From the NCBI GenBank assembly GCA_910583835.1, contig CAJTYM010000003.1, forward strand, positions 62,001 through 126,000: a DNA stretch of 64,000 nt, written 5' to 3'. A model generated the notes under the pieces. That model was not told the DNA's origin. It saw only the letters and a list, made by a program, of their open reading frames with translations, and made no database searches. The position numbers and the translations under genes were made by a program. This DNA comes from an uncultured Lachnospiraceae bacterium. GTDB lineage: Bacteria; Bacillota; Clostridia; Lachnospirales; Lachnospiraceae. Position 1 is the first letter of the stretch. Every line of letters begins with the position of its first letter. Positions 34,987 through 44,567 of this stretch are shown one piece after another.

Positions 34987-36570
34987 TTATTCCATAACCT
35001 CCATACGGTTAAAGGAGAGAGAAGCTATCGTGGCTCCGGCAAAGGTAAGGATGCCCATCACGAGAATCATCAGGAAAAAGCCAACTTCCATGCTGACTAG
35101 CAAGCCGCCTGACACTGCAGCCACAGCCGCAATGCCGATGGCAAATCCCTGGAAAAGCATTCTCACCATGGTACGCCCAAAATTGCCGAACAAGTTTCCA
35201 ATCAAGACATCTGCCACCATATTGTAATAAAGCTTGTTGGCATTCAGGCAGATATACAAAAGCACCGTCAGGACAGTCATTGCCGGGCTAAGCCCAAGAA
35301 TTACAGCTCCCGGCAATGTCACCAGAATGCCGTCTGCCAATGCCCGCATGTGCTCAATCTTGGTAGCATACCATACTTTCTTCAATGGGCTGTCAGGAAT
35401 CAGGTATGTATAAGGATTCTCCAATTCTTTCGACCACTTGGTGGCATAGCCGCTGAAAACAAAGACCACATAGCTTACCACCACAGGAACGATAAAGATT
35501 TTTCCTGCCCCGAACTCGCTGACTGCATCATTAAAATAAGAGATTACTGCAATCGCTACGCCAAGCCCGAAACACAGCAGCGTATTCCAGCCAAAAATAA
35601 AGGTGGGGTTTTTCTTATATTCCAACATCTGCCGGAAATAGATGGCCTTGGCATAAGCGCCTTTGTATTCCACAGTCGCCTCGCGCAGCTTGTTCTTTTT
35701 TTTCCAGGGGATGTTGGCGATGCCTTTCTTCTGATTCTCCCGCATCTTCTGGTAGTCGTCCGCAAATTTCATCGCATCTTCGTAATATTCCCCGGTGCAT
35801 TTCATTTTCCGGGCAAACAGAAACATGCCAATGACAGAGACAAGATATAATGCCGTGCCAATCAGGCTGAACGTGTCAGGTCCCAGGAACACCAGCCTGG
35901 TCGCGGCAACATTCCAGCCCACAATGGGCACAAGCTGTATCACCGGCATAGCAAAATATTCGCTGACCAAGGCGAAAGACGGCTCTCCATTTATCAGCTT
36001 AAACAAAGCCGTCCCGGCTATCACTGCCATAAACAGATACATCACCACCGGCAGACGCTTGAAAAATTTCTCCCCGAAATACTCATTGCCAAAGCAGAAA
36101 ATGATAATCGCGGCTTCCAGGATGCTCTCAAATACCACAAAAAACAGGAAATAGACCGCCAGCTGCCAGGCTGAAATGTGGAACCAAAGCCCACCGAAAA
36201 CCACAATCAGAATGCCAATCACAATATTGCCGATAAATGACTTCACGCCCTCAAACATCAATACCATCTTAGGGCTGACCGGCGCGGAAAACACAAAATG
36301 CACCTCGCTTGGACGGAACAAAAGCCCCTTCCTTTTGGAATAACTGATAATATTTCCCGGAATCATGGCAAAGATAATAATCGAGAGCACCGCTACGATA
36401 TTTTCCGGCGTACCAAAATTGCCCTCCTCTATCATCATGCCAAAGCTAAATCCCATCATCAGCAGATATCCCACGGCAAATACCAGCCAAATATACGTGG
36501 CAGGGCGTTTGAGCGCGCGTTTGATATTGTTGATAACGGTCCGCTTATAAAGATAAACCAGCCCTCTCAT
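34987..36570 (-). CDS. ABC exporter, membrane subunit
   Basis: 527 residues with about ten to twelve hydrophobic segments. It matches the putative ABC exporter type (KRTVINNIKRALKRPATYIWLVF, EVHFVFSAPVSPKMVL, YKKNPTFIFGWNTLL). The start overlaps the ATPase stop by four bases (ATGA), so the two subunits are translated together. Substrate unknown; relatives move peptides or lipids or respond to wall stress. No signal peptide. Confidence 0.85.
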   Translation of the reverse strand: MRGLVYLYKRTVINNIKRALKRPATYIWLVFAVGYLLMMGFSFGMMIEEGNFGTPENIVAVLSIIIFAMIPGNIISYSKRKGLLFRPSEVHFVFSAPVSPKMVLMFEGVKSFIGNIVIGILIVVFGGLWFHISAWQLAVYFLFFVVFESILEAAIIIFCFGNEYFGEKFFKRLPVVMYLFMAVIAGTALFKLINGEPSFALVSEYFAMPVIQLVPIVGWNVAATRLVFLGPDTFSLIGTALYLVSVIGMFLFARKMKCTGEYYEDAMKFADDYQKMRENQKKGIANIPWKKKNKLREATVEYKGAYAKAIYFRQMLEYKKNPTFIFGWNTLLCFGLGVAIAVISYFNDAVSEFGAGKIFIVPVVVSYVVFVFSGYATKWSKELENPYTYLIPDSPLKKVWYATKIEHMRALADGILVTLPGAVILGLSPAMTVLTVLLYICLNANKLYYNMVADVLIGNLFGNFGRTMVRMLFQGFAIGIAAVAAVSGGLLVSMEVGFFLMILVMGILTFAGATIASLSFNRMEVME

Positions 36571-37268
36571 TGCGCATCACCGCCTCCCGTAATCTCAAAG
36601 AACAGTTCCTCAATGTCCGCATCCTTTTGCTGCTGCCGGTCAAATGTCCCTATAATCTTCCCTTTCTGCATGATGAACACAAGGTCCCAGAGGTCTTTGA
36701 CCATCTCCAGCATGTGCGTGCTGATGAGCACGGTAACGCCCTGCTCTTTCAGTTCCAGCACCACCTCTTTCAGTTCCTTGATTGCCGCCGGGTCCAAACC
36801 GACCATCGGCTCATCCAACAGGATAACCTTGGGCTTGATGGCAAGGGCGCAGCAGATGCTTACTTTCTGCATCATTCCTTTGGAAAGCTCCCGCCCCAGC
36901 TTTTTCTGCTTATCATCCAGTTCAAAACGATGGAGAAGCTGTTCAATCTCCTCCTCCGTAACCTGGGAATCGTAGGCACGTCTGACATATTCTATATGTT
37001 CACGCACCGTTAAGGCATCAAACATTGCCGGAACCTCCGGGACATAGCCAAACACCCGTTTCGCCTCCAGCGACCTCGCCGGCATACGCTCAATACCAAC
37101 GCCGCCCTGGTAACGCAAAAGCCCCGCGATGCTCTTGATAATCGTAGATTTGCCAGCGCCATTGGGACCTAAGAGAATGCCCACCTGCCCGGTTGGCACG
37201 GTAAAACTCACATGGTCCACAGCAAGATATTTCCCATACTTTTTTGTCAATTCCTGAATCTCCAGCAT
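36567..37268 (-). CDS. ABC exporter, ATP-binding subunit
   Basis: 233 residues with a full set of motifs: Walker A GPNGAGKST, Q-loop region GYVPEVPAMFDALTVREH, signature LSKGMMQKV, Walker B VILLDEPMVGLDP and the switch His in ISTHML. The LSKGM form is common in the CcmA/exporter branch. ATG 37268 follows AAGGAGAG; a longer in-frame start is not supported. First gene of a two-gene exporter operon with an operator-like dyad over its promoter. Confidence 0.93.
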   Translation of the reverse strand: MLEIQELTKKYGKYLAVDHVSFTVPTGQVGILLGPNGAGKSTIIKSIAGLLRYQGGVGIERMPARSLEAKRVFGYVPEVPAMFDALTVREHIEYVRRAYDSQVTEEEIEQLLHRFELDDKQKKLGRELSKGMMQKVSICCALAIKPKVILLDEPMVGLDPAAIKELKEVVLELKEQGVTVLISTHMLEMVKDLWDLVFIMQKGKIIGTFDRQQQKDADIEELFFEITGGGDAQ

Positions 37269-37311
37269 AACTCTCTCCTTTAACTGCTTATAAGCCAAAA
37301 ATACCACACGT

Positions 37312-37361
37312 CTACTGTATTACTCCTTTAATACAATAGTACATGTGATATTTTTTGTCAA
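37312..37361 (-). promoter_or_regulatory. Promoter and operator-like dyad of the ABC exporter
   Basis: On the minus strand TTGACA (37356-37361), 17 bases, TATTGT (37333-37338). Over the -10 lies a dyad: CTACTGTATTA (37312-37322), six bases, TAATACAATAG (37329-37339), 10 of 11 positions paired. Placement fits a GntR/YtrA-type repressor; no such regulator is in the window. Confidence 0.6.
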
Positions 37362-37463
37362 CCTTTTTTAAATATAATTAATGTTCTACTGTAACCTCAG
37401 GTTCTGATTTATGCTGAACTTGTATAAAAATCTCAGACGCCTGATTGAATTAGTAATTTTCTG

Positions 37464-37549
37464 CAATCCCATTTTTGTTCTTTTAAATGGAGTTAATGTT
37501 TTTCGGCAATCTCATTTTTGTTCTTATAGATGGAATTTGCAGGAACTAC
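37464..37549. repeat. 43-base near-tandem duplication at a gene end
   Basis: Two diverged copies with a 43-base period (37464-37506 and 37507-37549) share CAATCxCATTTTTGTTCTT and the following bases. The right copy is the real 3' end of the beta-helix gene; the left copy lies past its stop. Confidence 0.65.
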
Positions 37550-38158
37550 CCCGCGTACCATGGACAGGGGATAAATATTGCTGTTCCTGCCAATGACGCT
37601 TCCCGGATTCAGCACGCTGTTGCAGCCTACCTCCACTTCATCCCCCAGCATGGCGCCGAACTTCTTCAAGCCGGTGGCAATCTCTTCTTTGCCGTCCTTT
37701 ACTACCACCAAAGTCTTATCTGACTTCACATTAGAGGTGATGGAGCCAGCGCCCATATGTGATTTATAGCCTAAAATGGCATCTCCCACATAATTGTAAT
37801 GCGGCACCTGAACTTTATTAAACAATACGACATTCTTTAGTTCTGTGGAATTGCCGACCACAGCCCCTTTTCCCACAATGGCATTGCCACGGATAAATGC
37901 GCAGTGGCGAATCTCCGCCTCCTCATCAATAATCGCCGGACCATTAATGTTCGCGGTGGGCGCAACCTTAGCGTTTTTGGCTACCCAGAGGTTTTCTGCC
38001 CGCTGCTCAAATTTCTGAGGGTCGAGCGTTTTCCCAAGTTCACAGATAAAGCCGCTGATTTTTGGCAGCGCCTCCCAAGGATAAATAAGTCCTGTAAACA
38101 ATTCTGCGGCGATTGTCTCTGACAAGGTGTACAAATTACTGATTTTACATGATTCCAT
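37493..38158 (-). CDS. Left-handed beta-helix acyl/nucleotidyltransferase-like protein
   Basis: 221 residues. The second half is a hexapeptide-repeat helix (AKVAPTANINGPAIIDEEAEIRHCAFIRGNAIVGKGAVVGNS, then GYKSHMGAGSITSNVKSD), like the C-terminal part of GlmU or of sugar-phosphate guanylyltransferases; no nucleotidyl-transferase core is present. Such stand-alone helices act as acyltransferases or regulatory subunits. ATG 38158 follows AGGAAG. The last codons are partly duplicated just downstream. Confidence 0.8.
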   Translation of the reverse strand: MESCKISNLYTLSETIAAELFTGLIYPWEALPKISGFICELGKTLDPQKFEQRAENLWVAKNAKVAPTANINGPAIIDEEAEIRHCAFIRGNAIVGKGAVVGNSTELKNVVLFNKVQVPHYNYVGDAILGYKSHMGAGSITSNVKSDKTLVVVKDGKEEIATGLKKFGAMLGDEVEVGCNSVLNPGSVIGRNSNIYPLSMVRGVVPANSIYKNKNEIAEKH

Positions 38159-38231
38159 ACGTTTATCTTCCTTTCTCCTTCTTTTATTATATAAATAATG
38201 GCAGCTGTCATTCATGAAATAAATTCCGCAA

Positions 38232-40283
38232 TTATTTCTCTTTCTTTTTAGGGACTTTATAAAAAGCTGCTGCCTGCTGGAACAGCCCCCGCAGCATATA
38301 CTGGTTATTCAGTCCCAGCACTCCGCTGGTACGGCTTTTGATGAAATGCTCCAGTTTCACCATATATTCCTGAGGCGTGATGCTGCCCTCCGCTACATAG
38401 GTCAGCCCTTTTTCCCAGCTTGCGGTCAGTTCCGGGTTAAGCAAAGAGCGGATGGAGGCGTTTACCACATCGTATATCATCTCTCCCAGCAGCGTCGGCG
38501 TAATCACCTGTGTTTTCTTGTTGAGAGCAAGATATTTGTTGTTGACAAGCTTCTTGAGGATTTCCGCGCGGGTAGCGCTGGTGCCGATTCCGCTGCCTTT
38601 TATCTGGGCGCGCAGCTCTTCATCTTCAATCAGCTGCCCGGCATTTTCCATGGCAAGAATCATGGAGCCGGAATTATAACGCTTAGGCGGCGATGTCTCC
38701 CCCTCTTTGATATTTAATGCAGATACCGGCAAATCCATGCCTTTTTTCAGCTTCATCAACTGTTCCATAAACTCTGAATCGCAAATCTGCGCGTTGTCTT
38801 TATCCTTGGGATTCTCTGCTTCCCTCTCCTTTTTCTTCTGGAAAGAATATTCCATGACCTTGAGGTAGCCAGGCTCTGCAAGAATCTTAAAGCTGGCAAA
38901 AAATTTCTCCCTCCCTCCTTGGGAATGCTCCATAGAAGTCACCAGGCTGATTTTCTGATAGACCGCAGGCGGACAGAAAATTCCCAGGAAACGCCGCACA
39001 ACAGCTTCATATACATGCAATGCCGTCCCATTGAGACTGCGGATGGAGGACATTCCCTGCCCCGTAGGAATGATTGCATAATGGTCTGTAATCTGCTTAT
39101 CATTGACATAACGCGTCCTGGCGATATTCTTATAACTTCCCTGTTCCAGGATTGCTTCTGCAAAAGCCCTGACGGAGGGGATATTTTTAAGGCCTGCAAT
39201 ATTCTTATGTATCTCCTTCGCTACTGCCGAGGAAAGGACGCGGGCATCTGTCCTGGGGTAAGTAACCAGCTTCTTCTCATACAGTTCCTGCACGACCTGC
39301 AGCGTCTGGTCGGGGCTAATTTTAAACAGCCTGGAGCAATCGTTCTGCAGCTCGGCAAGATTATAGAGAAGCGGCGGATTTTTCTTCTCTTTGCGCTTCT
39401 CTATGCTCTCCACTCTTGCCTGCAATGCTTCCATCGGCTTGCCATCTATTAAATCTTGAATCAATTTATCGGCTTCTTCTCTGGTCTTAAAGCCATTCTC
39501 TTTATATAATTTCGGCGACTGAAAATAGACGGAACCCTCCAGAGCACGCCATTCGCCCTCGATGGAGCCGCCCTGAACAGTCAAATGATTCAACACGCGA
39601 TAGAACGGCGTCTTGACAAACTCACGGATTTCCCGTTCACGACGCACCGCCATTCCCAGCACGCAGGTCATGACGCGTCCCACGCTGACCACTGTATAAC
39701 GTGTGCCCATGAAATTAGAAATCGCATCCCCATACTTGAGCGTCAGAAGCCTGGAAAAGTTAATCCCCATTAAATAATCTTCCTTTGCGCGCAAATACGC
39801 GGACTCACAGAGGTTATCATATTCCGAGAGGTCTTTGGCTTCCTGGATTCCCCGCAGGATTTCCTCCTCGGTCTGAGAGTCTATCCACACCCTGCGGCGT
39901 TCTTTCCCCTGCACCTTGGCCTGACGTTCCACCAGACGGTAAATATATTCCCCTTCCCGCCCGGAGTCTGTACAGACATAAATGGTCGCCACATCCTGCC
40001 TGTTTAAAAGGCCTGCCACAATCTTATACTGCTTCTTCACGCCCGGAATCACCTCGTACTTAAAGTCCTCTGGGATAAACGGCAGCGTTGCCAGGCTCCA
40101 TTTTTTATATTTCTCATCATAGACCTCTGGATAGCTCATCGTCACCAGATGACCCACACACCAGGTAACTATCCCCTTGTCTGATTCCATGTATCCATCA
40201 TGATTTTTAAAATCTTGTTTTAATGCTTTGGCAAACTCCCTTGCCACGCTGGGTTTCTCTGCTATATACAAAGCTTTCGCCAT
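38232..40283 (-). CDS. topB: DNA topoisomerase III
   Basis: 683 residues, type IA topoisomerase that cuts one strand and passes the other, resolving recombination or replication intermediates. N-terminal TOPRIM (IAEKPSVAREFAKAL, with acidic triad region CTDSGREGEYI) and active-site Tyr342 in VTYPRTDAR. The zinc-ribbon tail found in some paralogues is missing; the protein ends in a basic stretch (YKVPKKKEK). It starts 15 bases after the ATPase gene stop, so the two are probably co-transcribed. Confidence 0.93.
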   Translation of the reverse strand: MAKALYIAEKPSVAREFAKALKQDFKNHDGYMESDKGIVTWCVGHLVTMSYPEVYDEKYKKWSLATLPFIPEDFKYEVIPGVKKQYKIVAGLLNRQDVATIYVCTDSGREGEYIYRLVERQAKVQGKERRRVWIDSQTEEEILRGIQEAKDLSEYDNLCESAYLRAKEDYLMGINFSRLLTLKYGDAISNFMGTRYTVVSVGRVMTCVLGMAVRREREIREFVKTPFYRVLNHLTVQGGSIEGEWRALEGSVYFQSPKLYKENGFKTREEADKLIQDLIDGKPMEALQARVESIEKRKEKKNPPLLYNLAELQNDCSRLFKISPDQTLQVVQELYEKKLVTYPRTDARVLSSAVAKEIHKNIAGLKNIPSVRAFAEAILEQGSYKNIARTRYVNDKQITDHYAIIPTGQGMSSIRSLNGTALHVYEAVVRRFLGIFCPPAVYQKISLVTSMEHSQGGREKFFASFKILAEPGYLKVMEYSFQKKKEREAENPKDKDNAQICDSEFMEQLMKLKKGMDLPVSALNIKEGETSPPKRYNSGSMILAMENAGQLIEDEELRAQIKGSGIGTSATRAEILKKLVNNKYLALNKKTQVITPTLLGEMIYDVVNASIRSLLNPELTASWEKGLTYVAEGSITPQEYMVKLEHFIKSRTSGVLGLNNQYMLRGLFQQAAAFYKVPKKKEK

Positions 40284-40298
40284 ATTTTATCCTGCTTT

Positions 40299-41672
40299 CT
40301 AAATTACCCGGTTCATATCCACTAAAACGATGCGCGAGTCTTTTGACACCATCCGCGCTAACTTCTCGTCAAATGACTTGGCGGTAAACAGATAATAGAA
40401 ACTCGCCGTAACCCTTGCCTGCTCCATACTGGCAAACAGCTGCTGGCACATCTCAAACGTCATCTCCGGCTCTGTCCAATTGCAGAGGCAGATGAGGTTC
40501 TCCCGCACACTGTTCTGGGCAATAATATCGATATTCCCCCTCTTGCCAACCCAGGTGCCCATCTTATGGATTTCAAAGGGCAGCTTATGCGCACTGTCCA
40601 AAAGCTGCAGATATTCCATGCACACCTTCACAAAATACGGCGTCAGGTAATCTTCCAGCTCCCCTGCAATATAACGCTCATAGAACTCTTCCGGCTCCAT
40701 GCTGTACAAATCAGACAAATGCGGATATACGAACTTAAACCAGAAATTAATATATGTATCTTTTATCTGGTATAATCCTTTCTGGGCATTCTCCCATCCT
40801 CCCGTCTCAAAGGAAGACACTTTCTCCACCACGTCAAATGCCATGAGGTTTTTGAGGTAAACGCTGATTTTCGCCCTGGAAAACCCGGTCTCTTTATATA
40901 ATTCGTTGAGCTTGCGCTTACCGCTCGCCACCGCCTCCAATATCGTGTGGTACACAGACAGTTCCCTCAGATGGCTGCGGATCACCCTTTCTGCCTGATG
41001 GTGGAAACAGCCATCTTTCGACAGGATATGGGTGCAGACATTATATTTCACATCATGCCCGGCATCCCATTTGCCAAGATACTCCGGCTTACCGCCGAGA
41101 ATCCCATAGACCTCCACTTTCTGCCGAAAATTATATTCTGGAAATTGCTGTACCGTGGCTGTCAGAAACACCAAGTCCTCAATCTTCCTCATGCCGGATA
41201 GCTTCTTCTCTGCTGTCCCCAGCGCTTTCGGCAGTTCCTGCTCCACCCAGGGGATATCCGTACTGTACAAAAGAATCAGCACTGGACCTGGATAGAGTTT
41301 TTTGCCATGCAGCTTGAGGATGCTGTCTATAAACTGCCCATCTCTCTTGACAATGTTCTGGAACTCTTCTATCACAAGCACCAGTTTACTGGCATCACCG
41401 CTTCGAATGCGTTTAAAATAATTATCATAGCTTTCTTCCGATATTGCCACCTGGTAATGCTCAGCAATTTCCCGCCCCATCCTCGTCTTCTGCGCTTTCG
41501 CCGAAATTTCCGGCGCATAGTAATAGAATGATTTCTTATCCTGGCAGAATTCCTGCAACAACTCTCTTCCCTGGTTCTCCTTGCGTCCATAAACCACCAG
41601 GATTTGGTTCCCGCTTTGGTGGTATAACTGCTCTAAATACTGCAATTCTCTTTTTCTTCCTACCATAGCCAT
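40299..41672 (-). CDS. AAA-type ATPase with DUF234 nuclease-like end, degenerate P-loop
   Basis: 457 residues resembling the archaeal-ATPase/DUF234 family. The N-terminal GRKRELQYLEQLY and VVYGRKENQGREL sit where the P-loop should be, but the GxxxxGK(T/S) signature is broken (GRKENQGRE), so ATP binding is doubtful. Walker B-like VLVIEEFQNI remains. A winged-helix part (LNELYKETGFSRAKISVYLKNL) and a C-terminal nuclease-like fold follow (KMGTWVGKRGNIDIIAQN, with N where the family usually has E). It may be a decayed or repurposed DNA-binding member. It lies directly before topB. Confidence 0.75.
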   Translation of the reverse strand: MAMVGRKRELQYLEQLYHQSGNQILVVYGRKENQGRELLQEFCQDKKSFYYYAPEISAKAQKTRMGREIAEHYQVAISEESYDNYFKRIRSGDASKLVLVIEEFQNIVKRDGQFIDSILKLHGKKLYPGPVLILLYSTDIPWVEQELPKALGTAEKKLSGMRKIEDLVFLTATVQQFPEYNFRQKVEVYGILGGKPEYLGKWDAGHDVKYNVCTHILSKDGCFHHQAERVIRSHLRELSVYHTILEAVASGKRKLNELYKETGFSRAKISVYLKNLMAFDVVEKVSSFETGGWENAQKGLYQIKDTYINFWFKFVYPHLSDLYSMEPEEFYERYIAGELEDYLTPYFVKVCMEYLQLLDSAHKLPFEIHKMGTWVGKRGNIDIIAQNSVRENLICLCNWTEPEMTFEMCQQLFASMEQARVTASFYYLFTAKSFDEKLARMVSKDSRIVLVDMNRVI

Positions 41673-41794
41673 ATATCCTTTCTCATCTGATGGATAATTT
41701 CTTTTTCATTCTATCACGATTTAACATCAAGTGCAATGAATTACAAAATGAGAAAATCAAAATTATTTTAATCTCTCCGCTTTCTATGAGAATG

Positions 41795-41828
41795 CAGATA
41801 AGACTGCCCCCGAAGAAGCAGCCTTATT
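41795..41828 (-). terminator. Possible terminator of asd
   Basis: On the minus strand ATAAGGCTGC and GCAGTCTTAT form a 10-bp stem with one G-T pair. The T tract is weak. Confidence 0.4.
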
Positions 41829-41840
41829 CCTTGTGTTCTC

Positions 41841-42926
41841 TTATTTTGCTGAAATATACCCCTGCGCTTTCAAGAGTTCTGCACACAGGATAGCCCCGCC
41901 TGCCGCGCCGCGCACGGTATTGTGGGAAAGACCGATAAACTTCCAGTCATAGACGGTATCTTCCCTCAGGCGTCCAACACTGACGCCCATGCCGTTTTCG
42001 TAATCCACATCTTCCACAACCTGCGGGCGGTTATCCTCCTCAAGGTACTGGATGAACTGCTTCGGTGCGCTGGGAAGTTGCAATTCCTGCGGAACGCCGC
42101 TGAACTCTTTCAGTTTCTGAATCAGCTGTTCCTTGGTAGGGTTTTTCTTAAATTTCACAAACACTGCCGCCGTATGCCCATTCAATACCGGCACGCGCAC
42201 ACACTGACAGGTAATTGTGGGGGTGCTTGCCGGCACAATCACGCCGTCCTTGACCTCGCCCCAGATACGCAGCGGCTCTTTCTCAGATTTTTCCTCCTCG
42301 CCGCCAATATAAGGGATGACATTGCCCACCATTTCCGGCCAGTCCTTAAATGTCTTGCCTGCCCCGGAAATTGCCTGGTAAGTCGTGGCGACCACCTCAT
42401 AAGGCTCAAATTCCATCCATGCGGTCAGAACCGGCGCATAGGACTGGATGGAACAGTTGGGCTTAACTGCCACAAAGCCTCTGCTTGTTCCCAGACGTTT
42501 CTTCTGGAATTCAATCACCTTCATATGCTCTGCGTTAATTTCCGGCACGACCATCGGCACGTCCGGTGTCCAGCGGTGCGCGCTGTTGTTGGAAACTACC
42601 GGTGTCTCCGTCTTGGCATACGCTTCCTCAATCGCCTTAATCTCATCTTTGGACATGTCCACCGCGCTGAATACGAAATCCACCTGGGATGCCACTGCTT
42701 CCACTTCATTCACATTCATCACGACAATATCCTTTACATTTTCCGGCATGGGCGTATCCATTTTCCAACGGTCTCCCACAGCCTCTTCATATCTCTTACC
42801 GGCAGAACGCGGGCTCGCGGCAATCGTTGTCACCTCAAACCAAGGGTGGTTCTCCAGCAAAGCGATAAAACGCTGTCCCACCATGCCCGTTCCGCCAAGG
42901 ATTCCTGCTCTCAATTTCTGACTCAT
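41841..42926 (-). CDS. asd: Aspartate-semialdehyde dehydrogenase
   Basis: 361 residues; reduces aspartyl phosphate with NADPH to aspartate semialdehyde, the branch point to lysine, diaminopimelate, threonine and methionine. N-terminal GILGGTGMVGQRF binds NADP; the catalytic Cys lies in VKPNCSIQ and the His in the HTAAVFVKF region. The sequence is of the archaeal/fungal-like branch. ATG 42926 follows GAGGAG. It stands alone between terminators. Confidence 0.95.
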   Translation of the reverse strand: MSQKLRAGILGGTGMVGQRFIALLENHPWFEVTTIAASPRSAGKRYEEAVGDRWKMDTPMPENVKDIVVMNVNEVEAVASQVDFVFSAVDMSKDEIKAIEEAYAKTETPVVSNNSAHRWTPDVPMVVPEINAEHMKVIEFQKKRLGTSRGFVAVKPNCSIQSYAPVLTAWMEFEPYEVVATTYQAISGAGKTFKDWPEMVGNVIPYIGGEEEKSEKEPLRIWGEVKDGVIVPASTPTITCQCVRVPVLNGHTAAVFVKFKKNPTKEQLIQKLKEFSGVPQELQLPSAPKQFIQYLEEDNRPQVVEDVDYENGMGVSVGRLREDTVYDWKFIGLSHNTVRGAAGGAILCAELLKAQGYISAK

Positions 42927-43054
42927 CTCTAATCTCCTCACCCTCCCATATACGCCGGGAGTTTTTCTTTCTCTTGTCCGTCATGCGCGGACGTTTGTTT
43001 TTCCGATAGATATACTAATATATTTTCGGCAAAAAAGCAATCCCAAATTTCATA

Positions 43055-43092
43055 CAAAATTCACAGACTGACACTGTCAAATCTGTGAATTC
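43055..43092 (-). terminator. Terminator of argH
   Basis: TTCACAGA (43060-43067) pairs with TCTGTGAA (43082-43089), about 16 bases past the argH stop, followed on the minus strand by TTTTG. Confidence 0.7.
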
Positions 43093-43107
43093 TGTATAAG
43101 ACTGCCA

Positions 43108-44529
43108 TTATCCAAGCAATGCCCGTTCCCAGTCAGGAATTCCTGCCCTCCAATCCTGCGCAAGCGTTTCTTTTTCCAGGGCAATCACCTTTTTCATGGC
43201 TTCCTGTCCCGGCGCCCCGACCGTCAGGCGTTTTTCCACGCAAGTCTTCATGGAAACCGCCTCAAAAATGTCCTCCTCAAACACCGGGCTGATTGCTTTC
43301 AGCTCTTCTAAACTCATATCATCAATGGCAATGTTTTTATCAATACAGTATAATACAATCTGCCCTACAATTCCATGGGCATCCCGGAAAGGCACGCCGT
43401 GGTTTACCAGATAATCCGCCGCATCTGTGGCATTGGTGAACCCATGCCTGGCACTGGCTTCCATCTTGTCTTTGTTGAACTTCATTGTGGACAGCATTCC
43501 ATTAAACAGTGCCAGGCAGCCTTTTACTGTATCTATGGCATCAAATACCAGTTCTTTGTCCTCCTGCATATCCTTATTATAGGCAAGGGGGATTCCTTTC
43601 ATGGTCGTAAGCAAGGAAATCAGCGCGCCATAGACACGCCCGGTCTTGCCCCGCACTAGTTCCGCAATGTCAGGGTTCTTCTTCTGGGGCATGATACTGC
43701 TGCCGGTGCTGTAAGCATCGTCAATCTCCACAAACTGATACTCATTGCTGTTCCAGATAATGACCTCCTCCGAGAAACGGCTCAAATGCATCATCACCGT
43801 GGAGAGCGCAGAGAGGTATTCAATGAGGTAATCCCTGTCCGACACGCCGTCCATGCTGTTTAAGGTCGGTCCCTCAAAGCCCAGGAGTTCTGCCGTATAA
43901 TACCTGTCCAAATCGTAAGTCGTCCCTGCCAGGGCACCGGAGCCCAAGGGGCAGTAATTCATCCTCCGGTAAATATCCTGCATACGCTGGCGGTCACGTT
44001 TAAACATCTCAAAGTACGCGCCAAGATGGTGCGCCAAGGTCACTGGCTGCGCTTTCTGCAGATGCGTAAAACCTGGCATAAACGTATCTGTATGCTCTTC
44101 CATAATCGCCAAAATGGTATGTAACAGTTCTTCCAGCAATTCATCCGTTGCCAAAACTTCTTTCCTCGTATAAAGGCGCATATCAAGCGCCACCTGGTCA
44201 TTGCGGCTCCTGCCGGTATGCAGTTTCTTCCCGGTATCGCCCAAGCGGTCAATCAGCGTTGCCTCCACAAAGCTGTGGATATCCTCATACTCGTGGGAAA
44301 TCTCCAGCTCGCCCTGTTCCACCTCATGCAGGATTTGCTTGACTGCCGCTACTAAATCTTCCATCTCCTGCTCTGTAAGGATGCCCTGTTTGCCAAGCAT
44401 CTTCACATGGGCTATGCTGCCCTCCATATCCTGCCGGTAAAATTTCTTGTCAAATGAAATGGACGCGTTGAAATTGTAGACCAGCCGGTCCGTCTCCTTC
44501 GTAAAGCGTCCTCCCCATAATTGTGCCAT
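43108..44529 (-). CDS. argH: Argininosuccinate lyase
   Basis: 473 residues of the fumarase/aspartase superfamily; splits argininosuccinate into arginine and fumarate. N-terminal WGGRFT, HTGRSRNDQVALDMRL and the flexible catalytic loop GSSIMPQKKNPD are present. ATG 44529 has AAGGAGG six bases upstream. No argG is near, so the arginine genes are scattered. It follows queH by 38 bases and is probably the last gene of the ADH-queH-argH unit. Confidence 0.96.
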   Translation of the reverse strand: MAQLWGGRFTKETDRLVYNFNASISFDKKFYRQDMEGSIAHVKMLGKQGILTEQEMEDLVAAVKQILHEVEQGELEISHEYEDIHSFVEATLIDRLGDTGKKLHTGRSRNDQVALDMRLYTRKEVLATDELLEELLHTILAIMEEHTDTFMPGFTHLQKAQPVTLAHHLGAYFEMFKRDRQRMQDIYRRMNYCPLGSGALAGTTYDLDRYYTAELLGFEGPTLNSMDGVSDRDYLIEYLSALSTVMMHLSRFSEEVIIWNSNEYQFVEIDDAYSTGSSIMPQKKNPDIAELVRGKTGRVYGALISLLTTMKGIPLAYNKDMQEDKELVFDAIDTVKGCLALFNGMLSTMKFNKDKMEASARHGFTNATDAADYLVNHGVPFRDAHGIVGQIVLYCIDKNIAIDDMSLEELKAISPVFEEDIFEAVSMKTCVEKRLTVGAPGQEAMKKVIALEKETLAQDWRAGIPDWERALLG

Positions 44530-44567
44530 AATATTCCTCCTTATCAAAAAAAATGATTCCTCTTATT

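Noticed and set aside
42942..43107. T-box or lysine riboswitch before asd
   Set aside because: Only short hairpins are present, and the strongest is the argH terminator.
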